Shown: positions 7,856 to 16,783 of the stretch, in pieces
Layout of the letters: every line of letters starts with the position of its first letter
Numbering within the stretch: position 1 is the first letter of the stretch
NCBI GenBank assembly: GCA_002344065.1
Contig: DDTK01000011.1
Coordinates: 682,001 to 746,000, forward strand
From: Flammeovirgaceae bacterium UBA2366
GTDB lineage: Bacteria > Bacteroidota > Bacteroidia > Cytophagales > Cyclobacteriaceae
DNA length: 64,000 bases
Reading direction: 5' to 3'
Position numbers and translations under genes: made by a program
The notes under the pieces: model-generated
Told to the model about the DNA's origin: nothing
Database searches by the model: none
The model's input: only the letters and a program-made list of their open reading frames with translations

Positions 7856-8146
7856 CTAACCAATAATTTCAACTTCCTTTACCTTCTTTTCCTTTTTAGC
7901 CTTTAAACCATTTAGAGGCTTGGCTGCCTTCTTTTCAGCTTTTGCCGCTTTCTTTTCGGCCTTAATAGCCTTTTTCTTTGCTTCTTTATTATCCTTAACA
8001 ACTGCAGAAGCCAGCTTTTTTGATGATTTGCTGATTAACTTTTTAACCTTTTTGGATGGCTTAGGATCTTCCAAGGTCACCACTTCGTTAATAGTACCCG
8101 CGAATTTATTCTTCAAGTCCTTTTTCAATGCTTTCGTTTTATTCAT
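7856..8146 (-). CDS. Lys/Ala-rich basic protein, histone H1-tail-like
   Basis: 96 residues with about a third lysine. After a short N-terminal part (KNKFAGTINEVVTLEDP) the protein becomes low-complexity KKAIKAEKKAAKAEKKAAK and similar repeats, resembling eukaryotic H1 C-terminal tails and bacterial Hc1/AlgP-like nucleoid-associated tails. No DNA-binding fold is visible. It ends EVEIIG. Binding of nucleic acid by charge is likely; a specific role is unknown. Convergent with the photobiology operon across the shared terminator. The antisense frame 7920-8168 (Phe/Ala-rich) is a composition shadow. Real status is supported by an ATG start and coherent composition, but I cannot name the family. 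Confidence 0.65.
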   Translation of the reverse strand: MNKTKALKKDLKNKFAGTINEVVTLEDPKPSKKVKKLISKSSKKLASAVVKDNKEAKKKAIKAEKKAAKAEKKAAKPLNGLKAKKEKKVKEVEIIG

Positions 8147-8272
8147 AAAATTATCAATTGGGTCTTGAAGGTAGCGAATGTTGCCAACAGGTTAACCGTC
8201 TTAACAATAATTTAATATTGGAAAAGGTAATATCTTCATAGTAAACGAGTTAGAGGTTATTACCAATTATCA

Positions 8273-10681
8273 TTATTCGTAACGCAATGATGTCGCTGCA
8301 TTGGAATGGGCTGCCTTAATAGCCTGAAAACCGATGGTTAATGAGGCTACAACAAAGGCCATTAAGCCTGCCAATACAAAAACCAATACATTCAGCTCTA
8401 TCCGGTAAGCAAACCCTGCCAGCCATTGCCCCATAAAGTACCAGGCCGGAACCACAGCCAGTACAAAAGAAACAGCCACCAGCACCATAAATTCCTTAGA
8501 TAAAGTGAGTACCAGGCGCGGTACAGAAGCCCCCATAGCTTTACGGATTCCAATTTCCTTGGTCCGTTGTTCGGTAAGAAACGCAGCCAATGCAAACAAG
8601 CCGAGACAGGCTATGAATATGGCCAGGGAAGAGAACACGGTAAACAGATCACGCATGCGCATCTCCGCTCTGAAAAGTGCATCAAAATCCTGATCGAGAA
8701 AACTGTATTCCAAAGGAATACCAGGGGCAAACTCTTTCCACAAGGTTTCAATTTTTGCCGTTGTCTCCGAAGGACTTCCTTCATAGCGCACCATAAGCTG
8801 GCGTGATACATCAATCAGTTGTATCACCAATGGTCGCACCTGGTTCTTCAACGATTCATAGTTGAAATCTTCAATTACGCCAATAACGGTAATCTTCTTT
8901 GGCTGATCTCCACTAAAATCCAATATCTCAGAACCTACTGCTGTTTCCATAGTCCAGCCTAATTCACGAACGGCCGATTCGTTAATCACACAGGCAGATG
9001 AATCTGAAGCCAGGTCTTGTGAAAAATATCGTCCTTCTTTTATGTTGAATTTCATAACTGCCTGATGATTCCAATCGGTAAAATAAGATGCCAGTAACCG
9101 ATCTTGTTCAGACCCCGCAATTCTGAATACGTTAATATTATTAATTCCTGGAAAAAGATTGTTGGTGTACGATGATGCTGTGATGCCGGAAAGCTGATCC
9201 AGTCTGTCTTTAAAACCTTTACGGCTTTCACCAATGTTGCGCATGTTCTGAATGGTGATTACCCGGTTTTTATCAATGCCCAGGTTTCTATCCTGCATAA
9301 AGTTGAGTTGCTGAAACACCACAAGTGTTGCAGCAATTAGAAAAATGGAAACGCTGAACTGCACCACAACCAAAAAACTTCGAACACCTTTGGTTTTCAT
9401 ACCAGAGCGTAATTTTCCTTTCAATACTTCCACCGGGTTGAAGGAGGTAAGATACAGGGCAGGGTAACTGCCGGCCAGTAAACCAACCAGTACAACCAGA
9501 GCGGATGCTATCAGGAAAAAATCAGTACTCAATAACGTGTTAAACGTTAAGGACTTCCCTGCCAGTACATTGAATGAAGGCAATAACAACCAGGCCAGTA
9601 CACAGGCAAGGACCATTGCAATGAAGCTGTATATAAAAGACTCTGCAAGAAATTGCCCTACTAACTGGTTACGAACTGAGCCTAACGTTTTACGTAACCC
9701 TACCTCTTTTGCCCTTCCGGCTGAACGGGCTGTGGAAAGGTTCATAAAATTGATACACGCAATAATCAGAATGAATAAACCTACGGCAATAAAAATGTAC
9801 ACATACTTGATATCACCTGCAGGTTCAGGGTCGCCCTCCAGTTTGCTGCGAAGGTGAGTATCAACCATTGGGTATACAAAGTAGCTATACTTACCACCTT
9901 GCTCCTTAAATTGTTCATAGGTAAGACCAAGCTGTTCAATCTCCGGGCCCACATGCTTAATTACAATTTCCTCCAGACGTGCATCAACAGACGCAGGATC
10001 AGCACGATTATCCATCTTAACATAGGTAAACAATGAATTGCCTGTCCATCCTTTATAGATTTGATTATCTACCGTACTAAATGACAGCAAGGCATGAAAT
10101 TGAAAATGCGAATTAAAGGGCGGTATTTTGGCAACACCCGTAACCTTGAAGGATTTCTTGTCTGGCCCGATGGTAAGCAGCTTGCCTAAGGCGGGTTCAT
10201 TGTCAAAATATTTCTTGGCCAGGTCTTCGGTAATGACAACAGAATTCGGTTCGGTGAGCATTGTGTTGACATCTCCTTCTACCAATTCAAAACTGAAAAA
10301 AGAAAAGAAGTTAGAGTCAGCATAAAATATTTTCTTCTCACTGAATGATTTATCCCCGAACGTAAAAACAACTGTATTCGATGCAGGCCAAATTCTGGTG
10401 TAATCCGTAATACCGGGGATTTCCTCTTTCATTGTGCGACCTACCGGATAACAAGAATTGCTAACATTAAACTCCTGGCCGGCCATTCTACCCATTAACC
10501 CAACGCGGTAAATTTTATCGGCATCCTTATGAAATCGATCAAAACTCAATTCATCTTTTACATAAATAAAAATAAAGAGGCAGGCGGTCACACCAACCGT
10601 TAAGCCTGCGATGTTAATGGCCGAGAAAAACCTGTACTTAAGGATATTCCGGATGGCAATGGTGAGGTAGTTACGAAACAT
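8273..10681 (-). CDS. ABC transporter permease, MacB/FtsX type (permease 1)
   Basis: 802 residues with the duplicated MacB-like layout common in Bacteroidota. There is a TM helix at about 20-40 (FSAINIAGLTVGVTACLFIF), a periplasmic MacB_PCD domain to about 280, and three TM helices around 285-420 with the coupling segment AGRAKEVGLRKTLGSVRNQL. A second periplasmic domain (about 440-670) and three more TM helices follow, with EQRTKEIGIRKAMGASVPRL. Such permeases transmit ATPase-driven motion to the periplasm rather than forming a channel. It is the last of three permeases transcribed leftward and is 71 nt downstream of permease 2. The ATPase at 15922-16611 is the likely partner; cargo unknown. 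Confidence 0.9.
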   Translation of the reverse strand: MFRNYLTIAIRNILKYRFFSAINIAGLTVGVTACLFIFIYVKDELSFDRFHKDADKIYRVGLMGRMAGQEFNVSNSCYPVGRTMKEEIPGITDYTRIWPASNTVVFTFGDKSFSEKKIFYADSNFFSFFSFELVEGDVNTMLTEPNSVVITEDLAKKYFDNEPALGKLLTIGPDKKSFKVTGVAKIPPFNSHFQFHALLSFSTVDNQIYKGWTGNSLFTYVKMDNRADPASVDARLEEIVIKHVGPEIEQLGLTYEQFKEQGGKYSYFVYPMVDTHLRSKLEGDPEPAGDIKYVYIFIAVGLFILIIACINFMNLSTARSAGRAKEVGLRKTLGSVRNQLVGQFLAESFIYSFIAMVLACVLAWLLLPSFNVLAGKSLTFNTLLSTDFFLIASALVVLVGLLAGSYPALYLTSFNPVEVLKGKLRSGMKTKGVRSFLVVVQFSVSIFLIAATLVVFQQLNFMQDRNLGIDKNRVITIQNMRNIGESRKGFKDRLDQLSGITASSYTNNLFPGINNINVFRIAGSEQDRLLASYFTDWNHQAVMKFNIKEGRYFSQDLASDSSACVINESAVRELGWTMETAVGSEILDFSGDQPKKITVIGVIEDFNYESLKNQVRPLVIQLIDVSRQLMVRYEGSPSETTAKIETLWKEFAPGIPLEYSFLDQDFDALFRAEMRMRDLFTVFSSLAIFIACLGLFALAAFLTEQRTKEIGIRKAMGASVPRLVLTLSKEFMVLVAVSFVLAVVPAWYFMGQWLAGFAYRIELNVLVFVLAGLMAFVVASLTIGFQAIKAAHSNAATSLRYE

Positions 10682-10752
10682 AATATGTGATTTTGGTTAA
10701 CGTAATAAGTTGGTTTGCTGTGATGAGATGCTAATTAATACTATAGGGTTGC

Positions 10753-13182
10753 TTATTCGCTTTTTAAATTTTCAACCGGATTGACAAAAGCAGCCTGTAT
10801 AGTCTGAGAACCGATGGTAAGCCCTCCAAACAGAAGCAATACAGTTACACCAAATAAGATGGTAAGAGCATCAACAGACACATGAAAGTCAAAATTCTGC
10901 AACCAGAAATTATTGATAAAATAGGCTGCTGGTATAGCCAGCGCCATCGCCAACAACAGTATGGACACATAACCTTTTGAAAGAATAAGCACCAAAGATT
11001 GATTACTGCTGCCCAATACCTTTCGTAAGGCAATCTCTTTCTTACGGGTTTCTACCGTGTAGGTAGCCATGCCCAGTAAACCCAGGCAGGAAATAACAAT
11101 AGCGAGGAATGCTACAAAGCCAAGAATTTTTACCAGTGTACCAAATACAATGTTGTAGAGTTCATTCATCTCTTCATCAAAAGCCCGGATATCCGATTTT
11201 AACTCTGGAAATAATGAAGCCCACGATGCTTCGATCTTCTCCTTAACGGATACATAATCACCGGTGTAACTTACCTGAATTAAGCTGAATTCATCAGGGT
11301 TATACATCAAGGCCATAGGACCCAATTTATCGGCAAACATTTGATGATTGTAGTCCTTGACCACACCAATGATTTGCTTCTCCGTTGAGTCGGGTTGATT
11401 AATTAATATTTGTCCGATCGCATCCAGGTTAGAACCATACTGAAATGAACGGACCGCTTCTTCATTAATCACAATAAAATTCTTGTTTGATTCACCGGCA
11501 CCGGCATCGAAGAAACGACCTGCCACCAACTCAATATCCATGTTCTGCAGATAATCTTCATCTACAGAAAAATAATTCATACTCGTCCAGTCGGCATCAG
11601 TTAATGATTTTTTAAACCCATGGCCATAAACAATTCCTGCTGAAGGGATATGTGAAACTGCCGACACGCTGTTTATGCCCGATAATTTTTTCAACTCATT
11701 TTTTACAACACTCTTGTCTGTCTCTCCGGTTCTAACTATGATTTTATTGGTTGTATTAAAACCTTTATCATAATTCATAAACAATTGAAGTTGATTGTAG
11801 ACTACTGTTACGGTGATAATAAAAATCAGTGACAAGGTAAATTGTGCTACCAGCAATGTCTTCCGCAGCCCCATCTTCGACATGAGCCTGGAGTTGCCTA
11901 AATTTTTAAGAACTTTTACAGGCTGAAAACCTGATAACACACCGGCTGGAAACAAGCCCGCGATGGTACCAACAGCGACAGCAAAAAAAAGAAAGAGTGC
12001 GTATACAAAATAATTTCCCTGCAAATCCCACTTCAGCGCACGCGCAAAAGCAAGCTCCAACATGTAAGGCTTTATCAACATCAACATACCTATAGCCAGC
12101 AACAGGGCAAAAAGCGCTACCACTACCGACTCACTTAAGAACTGAGTGAAAATCTGCCACCGGGCGGCACCTGTGACTTTTCGAACACCAATTTCGCGCG
12201 CACGACCAAGAGAACGTGCAATGGAAAGATTAGTGAAATTGAAGCATGATGTTATTAATACGATTGCTGCAATTGCTGACATAAAATATATAATAATCCA
12301 AGGCATGAAAGGGCCGATAGGGTTATTGAGCATCTCACCCGGGGTAATTGACATCAATGACTGTGTTGAAAATTTTACCGGCCTTGTATCGGGATTAGGA
12401 AGCTCTGTAAAATGATCATCATAAATTTTATCCAGGGCCACCTGAATATCCGCTGGGGTTTTTCCTTTCTCGAGCATCACATAAACCCAGCCCATGGTAA
12501 AATTGTACCAATTGTCCAGGTCTTTACTGAATTTACCCACGGCAGTTAAACTGGAAACGGTACTGATACTGGCAAATGCATCCACCGCAATATGCGATTT
12601 ATGACCATTGTCTTTGATTACTCCGGTAACGGTGTAGATGCCAAGATCACCTACTTTAAATGTTTCGCCTACCGGGTTTTCCTGTTTGAATAATTTCTCA
12701 GCTGTTTCTTTTGTTAGGACAACTGAATACGGATCGCGAAGCGCTGTTTTTGGATTTCCATACTCCAATTCATAATGAAACAGTTCAAGAATTTCCGCGT
12801 CAACGAAATATCCACTCACCGGAATATTCACATCATAGCCGGGTTCCAGTTCCATCCAGCCATTGCCAAAGCCACGCATGATGCGAACGGCTTTCTCTAT
12901 ACCCGTATATTTAGTCAGCAACTCATCACGCACAGGCAACGTTGCTGTAGCGTAAGGATTACCAATTTCCAGTCTGTTGTTTGGGTCGACCTGGCGTGTA
13001 GTGATCCGGTAAATTCTGTCTCTATCCGGGTTAAAGCGGTCATACATCATCTGATCAGCCACCAGCATCATTATGGCCATGCATATCGACATGGCTACGG
13101 CCAACCCAAAAATGTTGATGAACGAGAATACACGGTGCTTCAGAATATTCCGAATAGCAACAGTGAAGTAGTTTTTAAGCAT
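10753..13182 (-). CDS. ABC transporter permease, MacB/FtsX type (permease 2)
   Basis: 809 residues, same architecture as its neighbours. It has TM1 (FSFINIFGLAVAMSICMAIM), a periplasmic MacB_PCD domain, and a central TM bundle with SLGRAREIGVRKVTGAARWQ. A second periplasmic domain and a C-terminal TM bundle follow, with VETRKKEIALRKVLGSSNQS. Both half-transporter units contain the conserved RK(V/T)xG coupling helix that docks on the ATPase. Sequence similarity to permeases 1 and 3 is limited to these motifs, so the three are old paralogues and not recent copies. Between permease 3 and this gene lies a 125-nt gap with a hairpin, so expression may be adjusted post-transcriptionally. Confidence 0.9.
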   Translation of the reverse strand: MLKNYFTVAIRNILKHRVFSFINIFGLAVAMSICMAIMMLVADQMMYDRFNPDRDRIYRITTRQVDPNNRLEIGNPYATATLPVRDELLTKYTGIEKAVRIMRGFGNGWMELEPGYDVNIPVSGYFVDAEILELFHYELEYGNPKTALRDPYSVVLTKETAEKLFKQENPVGETFKVGDLGIYTVTGVIKDNGHKSHIAVDAFASISTVSSLTAVGKFSKDLDNWYNFTMGWVYVMLEKGKTPADIQVALDKIYDDHFTELPNPDTRPVKFSTQSLMSITPGEMLNNPIGPFMPWIIIYFMSAIAAIVLITSCFNFTNLSIARSLGRAREIGVRKVTGAARWQIFTQFLSESVVVALFALLLAIGMLMLIKPYMLELAFARALKWDLQGNYFVYALFLFFAVAVGTIAGLFPAGVLSGFQPVKVLKNLGNSRLMSKMGLRKTLLVAQFTLSLIFIITVTVVYNQLQLFMNYDKGFNTTNKIIVRTGETDKSVVKNELKKLSGINSVSAVSHIPSAGIVYGHGFKKSLTDADWTSMNYFSVDEDYLQNMDIELVAGRFFDAGAGESNKNFIVINEEAVRSFQYGSNLDAIGQILINQPDSTEKQIIGVVKDYNHQMFADKLGPMALMYNPDEFSLIQVSYTGDYVSVKEKIEASWASLFPELKSDIRAFDEEMNELYNIVFGTLVKILGFVAFLAIVISCLGLLGMATYTVETRKKEIALRKVLGSSNQSLVLILSKGYVSILLLAMALAIPAAYFINNFWLQNFDFHVSVDALTILFGVTVLLLFGGLTIGSQTIQAAFVNPVENLKSE

Positions 13183-13261
13183 ACCAAACCAGGTTAGGAA
13201 ATTTACAAAATTAACGAGCAGGTTAAGGAAGGTATGACTTAGACGTACACGCTGACTATAG

Positions 13262-13284
13262 GTTACAGGTTTAATGCCTGTAAC
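13262..13284. other. intergenic stem-loop between permeases 3 and 2
   Basis: GTTACAGG and CCTGTAAC form a perfect 8-bp stem with loop TTTAATG. No T-run follows on the minus (transcribed) strand, so it is not a classical terminator. It could be an mRNA processing or stability element, or a palindromic binding site. Confidence 0.4.
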
Positions 13285-13307
13285 TTAAATTTTATTGGCA
13301 TTTGCAT

Positions 13308-15692
13308 TTACTCATCCCGCAACACATTCACCGGGTTCATGCGTGCAGTGTTATAAGTTTTCAATGCCACCGTTAAGGCCGAGGCCGACAATACAATCAA
13401 CGAAGAAACCAACATAGCTGTAAATGTGGCCTTTTGATAAAACTTCCAGATGCTGCTCATCAGCATATCTGACATCCAAAATCCTCCGGCAGCACCCAAA
13501 GCACAAGCCACCAGCAGAATAATGGCGAATTCAGTATTAATAACCCGTGATATATTGGTGATGGATGCTCCTAAAACTTTGCGCACGCCAATTTCTTTCA
13601 TCTTTTTAATAATATTCAACGACACCAGTGTGAATAATCCGGTTATCGAAAGAAGAACTGCTACTACCCCCAGGAAGACAAACATTTTAACAATATTGGT
13701 ATTTACAGTTATTGCTTCAACATTTGAATCGGACATATAGCGGCTTCCAAATTTTCGGTAAGGAAAAACTTCCTTCCATTTAGCTTCCATGTACTCGTTT
13801 ACAGCTACAATCTTATCAACTGGTGCACTTACTAACAGATGCTTATATTTTTCAGGGCCACTAGCACGGATCATCAAAGGCTCCATTTCTCGCCATAACC
13901 CATTAGTATAAACATCTTTTACAACGCCAATAACATAGAACTTTGCCGTATCCATCCACACAATTTCTTTACCGATGGGCTTATCCCATCCAAACTTTGA
14001 GGCCAGGCGTTGTGTAATAATTACGGACTCCTTACGGTCAGTTTCGGAATCAGCCATAAAATCCCTGCCTTCAACAAGGGTAAGTCCTGCTGTTTTCAGA
14101 TAGCCATCACCCACATTAATGATATCCACTTCAATCTCTGTTCCTTCATGCTTGATTGGATCATTGTAATAGTTGGAAAAAAAGTGATGCTCCGATCCGG
14201 CAATGGAAATAACATCAGGATTTTGCGTCATAACATCGCGCAGGGTATTGTATTCTGCCTCGCTGTTTACCCAGGTAAACAGCACTTCTTTTTGGTTAAA
14301 GCCCAGATCGAACTCACGCTGGTACTGCGCATTTTCTGTAAATGCGATACTGCATACAATACCGATAAGCGATATGGCAAACTGAAGCGACAATAAAATG
14401 CGTGTGAAATAATTGGTACCGCCAAATTTCAATTTTCCTTTCAGGATGGATGTCGGCTGGAATTTACTGATGTAAAACGCAGGGTAACTTCCGGCCAGTA
14501 AACCGGTAAAGAAAAGTATGCCGATCATGACAAACAGAAAATCAGGTTTACCGAAATAATCGGTGGTAAGTTTCATGTATGGCCATAGAGAATTAAACGC
14601 AGGAATCAACAACCAGTCAGCAATCGCCATCCCGATCAACAGCGAAATGAAGCACACCATCATGGTTTCACCAATAAACTGGAACATTAACTGCCCGCGC
14701 ATACTGCCCATGACTTTACGAATACCAATCTCCTTAAGTCTGCGTGAAGAAATAGCGATGGAGGTATTGGTTAGGTTAAAACATGCAATAAGTAATACAA
14801 AAATTGCCATAACAGCACATCCAACAACAGCAGCTATAGGTGATGCCTCGCGTGTCCACGTACCGGGTCGTTCAGCATAGGTATCTCTCACAGCCATGCC
14901 TATAAAAGAATCCAGCTTATAACTTTTTATAATAAAGTCTTCACGAATCTTATTGTTATTTTCAACAAAGGGCAATAATTGAGCTTCAATAGAAGCTATG
15001 CGTGCAGGGTTATCGAGCTGTAAAAACAGTGTGTTGCGGTAACGCCAACTCTTACCTTGTTCCAATTCGGACGCTGCTTCCCAATAATTTTCATACAAGG
15101 CAAAGGCCTCGTCATTAAAGCTTGAGTTGGTCGGGGGCAATTTAAACACTGCACCCACTTCAAATTCGCGAAGTTTACCCTCTTGTAAAATGTGGGTAAT
15201 AGGTTTACCCACTACATCGGTTGAATTAAACAAGCGAAGCGCGAGTTCATCACTAATGATCAGATTAGTTTTACTATTGAGGGATGTTGGTGAGCCTTTG
15301 ATGAACTCAAAAGTAAACATGGAGAAAAACTCAGGGTCAACATAGGATATCCTTGACCCAAAGATTTCGTCATTAATCCGTAAATCCGCATATGTGTTGG
15401 AGTACCGTGTGCTAGCCTTTAAATCTTTGTTATTCTCCCGCACAATTTCGCCAAGGGGAACAGGTACCAGGCCATATTCGGTGGTAGCACCCTGGAAATC
15501 GCGCACCATGTTAACCCGATAGATTTCAGGTGCATTTTTGTGATGATCATCAAAACTGGCATTAAAGTCGTAGTTGTACCAGGCGGTAATACAGCAGGCA
15601 ATAGCAATGGCCATTCCCAGTATATTGATGAAGATGTAAACTTTGCTCTTCATCATACTGCGGAAGGTAATCAGTAAATAATTTTTTAACAT
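13308..15692 (-). CDS. ABC transporter permease, MacB/FtsX type (permease 3, first of the permease run)
   Basis: 794 residues with TM1 (YIFINILGMAIAIACCIT), a periplasmic MacB_PCD domain, and a central TM bundle with SSRRLKEIGIRKVMGSMRGQ. A second periplasmic region and a C-terminal bundle follow, with IKKMKEIGVRKVLGASITN. It is the most upstream of three consecutive permease genes. A sigma-54-like element (15751-15766) and nested inverted repeats (15787-15844) lie just upstream. A terminator (15879-15900) separates it from the ATPase gene, so the permeases appear to form their own transcription unit. It is probably part of a MacAB-like machine exporting or extracting an envelope substrate. 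Confidence 0.9.
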   Translation of the reverse strand: MLKNYLLITFRSMMKSKVYIFINILGMAIAIACCITAWYNYDFNASFDDHHKNAPEIYRVNMVRDFQGATTEYGLVPVPLGEIVRENNKDLKASTRYSNTYADLRINDEIFGSRISYVDPEFFSMFTFEFIKGSPTSLNSKTNLIISDELALRLFNSTDVVGKPITHILQEGKLREFEVGAVFKLPPTNSSFNDEAFALYENYWEAASELEQGKSWRYRNTLFLQLDNPARIASIEAQLLPFVENNNKIREDFIIKSYKLDSFIGMAVRDTYAERPGTWTREASPIAAVVGCAVMAIFVLLIACFNLTNTSIAISSRRLKEIGIRKVMGSMRGQLMFQFIGETMMVCFISLLIGMAIADWLLIPAFNSLWPYMKLTTDYFGKPDFLFVMIGILFFTGLLAGSYPAFYISKFQPTSILKGKLKFGGTNYFTRILLSLQFAISLIGIVCSIAFTENAQYQREFDLGFNQKEVLFTWVNSEAEYNTLRDVMTQNPDVISIAGSEHHFFSNYYNDPIKHEGTEIEVDIINVGDGYLKTAGLTLVEGRDFMADSETDRKESVIITQRLASKFGWDKPIGKEIVWMDTAKFYVIGVVKDVYTNGLWREMEPLMIRASGPEKYKHLLVSAPVDKIVAVNEYMEAKWKEVFPYRKFGSRYMSDSNVEAITVNTNIVKMFVFLGVVAVLLSITGLFTLVSLNIIKKMKEIGVRKVLGASITNISRVINTEFAIILLVACALGAAGGFWMSDMLMSSIWKFYQKATFTAMLVSSLIVLSASALTVALKTYNTARMNPVNVLRDE

Positions 15693-15750
15693 GAACGAAA
15701 GGGTTGGTTACAGTATAAGACTCCCATCACACAATACAGGTTGCACTATT

Positions 15751-15766
15751 TCCAATAAAAGTGCCA
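15751..15766 (-). promoter_or_regulatory. candidate sigma-54 -24/-12 element upstream of permease 3
   Basis: Minus-strand reading TGGCACTTTTATTGGA has a perfect -24 box TGGCAC, five spacer bases and TTGG where TTGC is canonical. Initiation would fall near 15740, about 48 nt before the permease 3 start. The same TGGCAC-N5-TTGG pattern occurs before the adaptor gene (18072-18087). The -12 C-to-G deviation lowers confidence. Confidence 0.5.
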
Positions 15767-15786
15767 GAAAAAGTTTGGCTTGAATT

Positions 15787-15844
15787 GAACAGCAACACTA
15801 CATCTTCGCAGTTCATTTGTTCATTTACGAACAATTTGCTGTTC
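15787..15844. promoter_or_regulatory. nested inverted repeats, candidate activator-binding region
   Basis: Outer arms GAACAGCAA (15787-15795) and TTGCTGTTC (15836-15844) are perfectly complementary. Inside lies TTGTTCATTTACGAACAA (15817-15834), another inverted repeat with GTTC/GAAC half-sites. The block is 20-80 nt upstream of the sigma-54-like element on the minus strand, where an enhancer-binding activator could sit. It has no AT-run that would suggest a terminator. Confidence 0.4.
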
Positions 15845-15878
15845 GTTTTCTAACAACTTTGCCTTGTTGAAAAATAAA

Positions 15879-15900
15879 AAACCCTGCTTACACAGGGTTT
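15879..15900 (-). terminator. rho-independent terminator after the ABC ATPase gene
   Basis: Stem AAACCCTG / CAGGGTTT with loop CTTACA, followed on the minus strand by a T-rich run. It lies 21 nt past the ATPase stop and separates the ATPase unit from the permease unit. Confidence 0.8.
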
Positions 15901-15921
15901 AAAAATTTAAAAAGAGAAATA

Positions 15922-16611
15922 CTATATATGGAATTGCTCTTTAATATTCTCTGTTACCACTTTTCCATCGAACAGGTTCACAATACGGTGAGCATAGTTG
16001 GCATCGTAAGGCGAGTGCGTTACCATGATAATGGTTGTTCCTTCTTCATTTAATTGCGAAAGAAGCTTCATCACTTCTTCACCGTTGGCAGAATCCAGGT
16101 TACCAGTAGGTTCATCGGCAAGGATTACCTTTGGCTTGGCAACAATGGCACGTGAAATAGCCACACGCTGCTGCTGACCACCGGAAAGTTGTTGCGGGAA
16201 GTGATTTCTGCGGTGCATAATGTTCATGCGCTCCAGCACTTCTTCAACACGTTGCTTGCGCTCAACTGCCGGAACTTTCATGTATAACAATGGAAGTTCA
16301 ACATTTTCAAATACAGTAAGCTCATCAATCAGGTTAAAGCTTTGAAACACAAAACCGATGGAGCCCTTACGCAACTGCGCCCGTTGACGCTCAGAATATT
16401 TTGACACTTCATGCTCGCCAAAATGATATTCTCCGTTGGAGGGGTTATCGAGTAAACCAAGAATGTTCAGCAGGGTTGACTTTCCGCAACCGGAAGGACC
16501 CATAATGGCGACAAATTCGCCATCTTTTATTTCAAGGTTAATATTATTCAGTGCGGTTGTTTCTACTTCTTCAGTAGTGTATACCTTTTCAAGATTTTTT
16601 AATTTAATCAT
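15922..16611 (-). CDS. ABC transporter ATP-binding protein, MacB/LolD-like
   Basis: 229-residue cytoplasmic ATPase of the FtsE/LolD/MacB class. Walker A is GPSGCGKST (about 38-46), the Q-loop VFQSFNLI, the signature LSGGQQQRVAISRAI (about 140-154), Walker B VILADEPTGNLD and the switch histidine MVTHS. Length and DEPTGNLDS are typical of the MacB-type subgroup. It is the only ATPase beside three permeases and one adaptor and is therefore the presumed motor for all of them. It lies downstream of the adaptor gene on the same strand, with a 172-nt gap holding AT-rich inverted repeats, and ends at its own terminator. Confidence 0.95.
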   Translation of the reverse strand: MIKLKNLEKVYTTEEVETTALNNINLEIKDGEFVAIMGPSGCGKSTLLNILGLLDNPSNGEYHFGEHEVSKYSERQRAQLRKGSIGFVFQSFNLIDELTVFENVELPLLYMKVPAVERKQRVEEVLERMNIMHRRNHFPQQLSGGQQQRVAISRAIVAKPKVILADEPTGNLDSANGEEVMKLLSQLNEEGTTIIMVTHSPYDANYAHRIVNLFDGKVVTENIKEQFHI

Positions 16612-16699
16612 GGTTTTGGCTATTTACGATTTATAGATGTTTTATGTAAGGAATTGGTTTCAAGTTTCTAAAACTCTTTTTTGTCTAAAAGGTTACATT

Positions 16700-16782
16700 T
16701 TGATTCAAGATTCAAAATTTGAGATTCAAGATTAATTTCGCTCATATTCATCTAATTCTGAATTTTGAACTTTGAATTTTGA
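16700..16782. repeat. AT-rich imperfect inverted repeat
   Basis: The gap between adaptor and ATPase contains repeated GATTCAAGATTCAAAA-type units on the left and GAATTTTGAACTTTGAATT-type units on the right, forming a long imperfect hairpin. A similar element lies at 19690-19758, and a fragment (GAATTTTGAATATTGAATT) is near 59565. Probably a dispersed intergenic repeat of this genome. Confidence 0.5.
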
Positions 16783-16783
16783 A

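Noticed and set aside
7920..8168. Phe/Ala-rich plus-strand frame
   Set aside because: Mirror of the Lys/Ala-rich gene on the minus strand; composition artefact.
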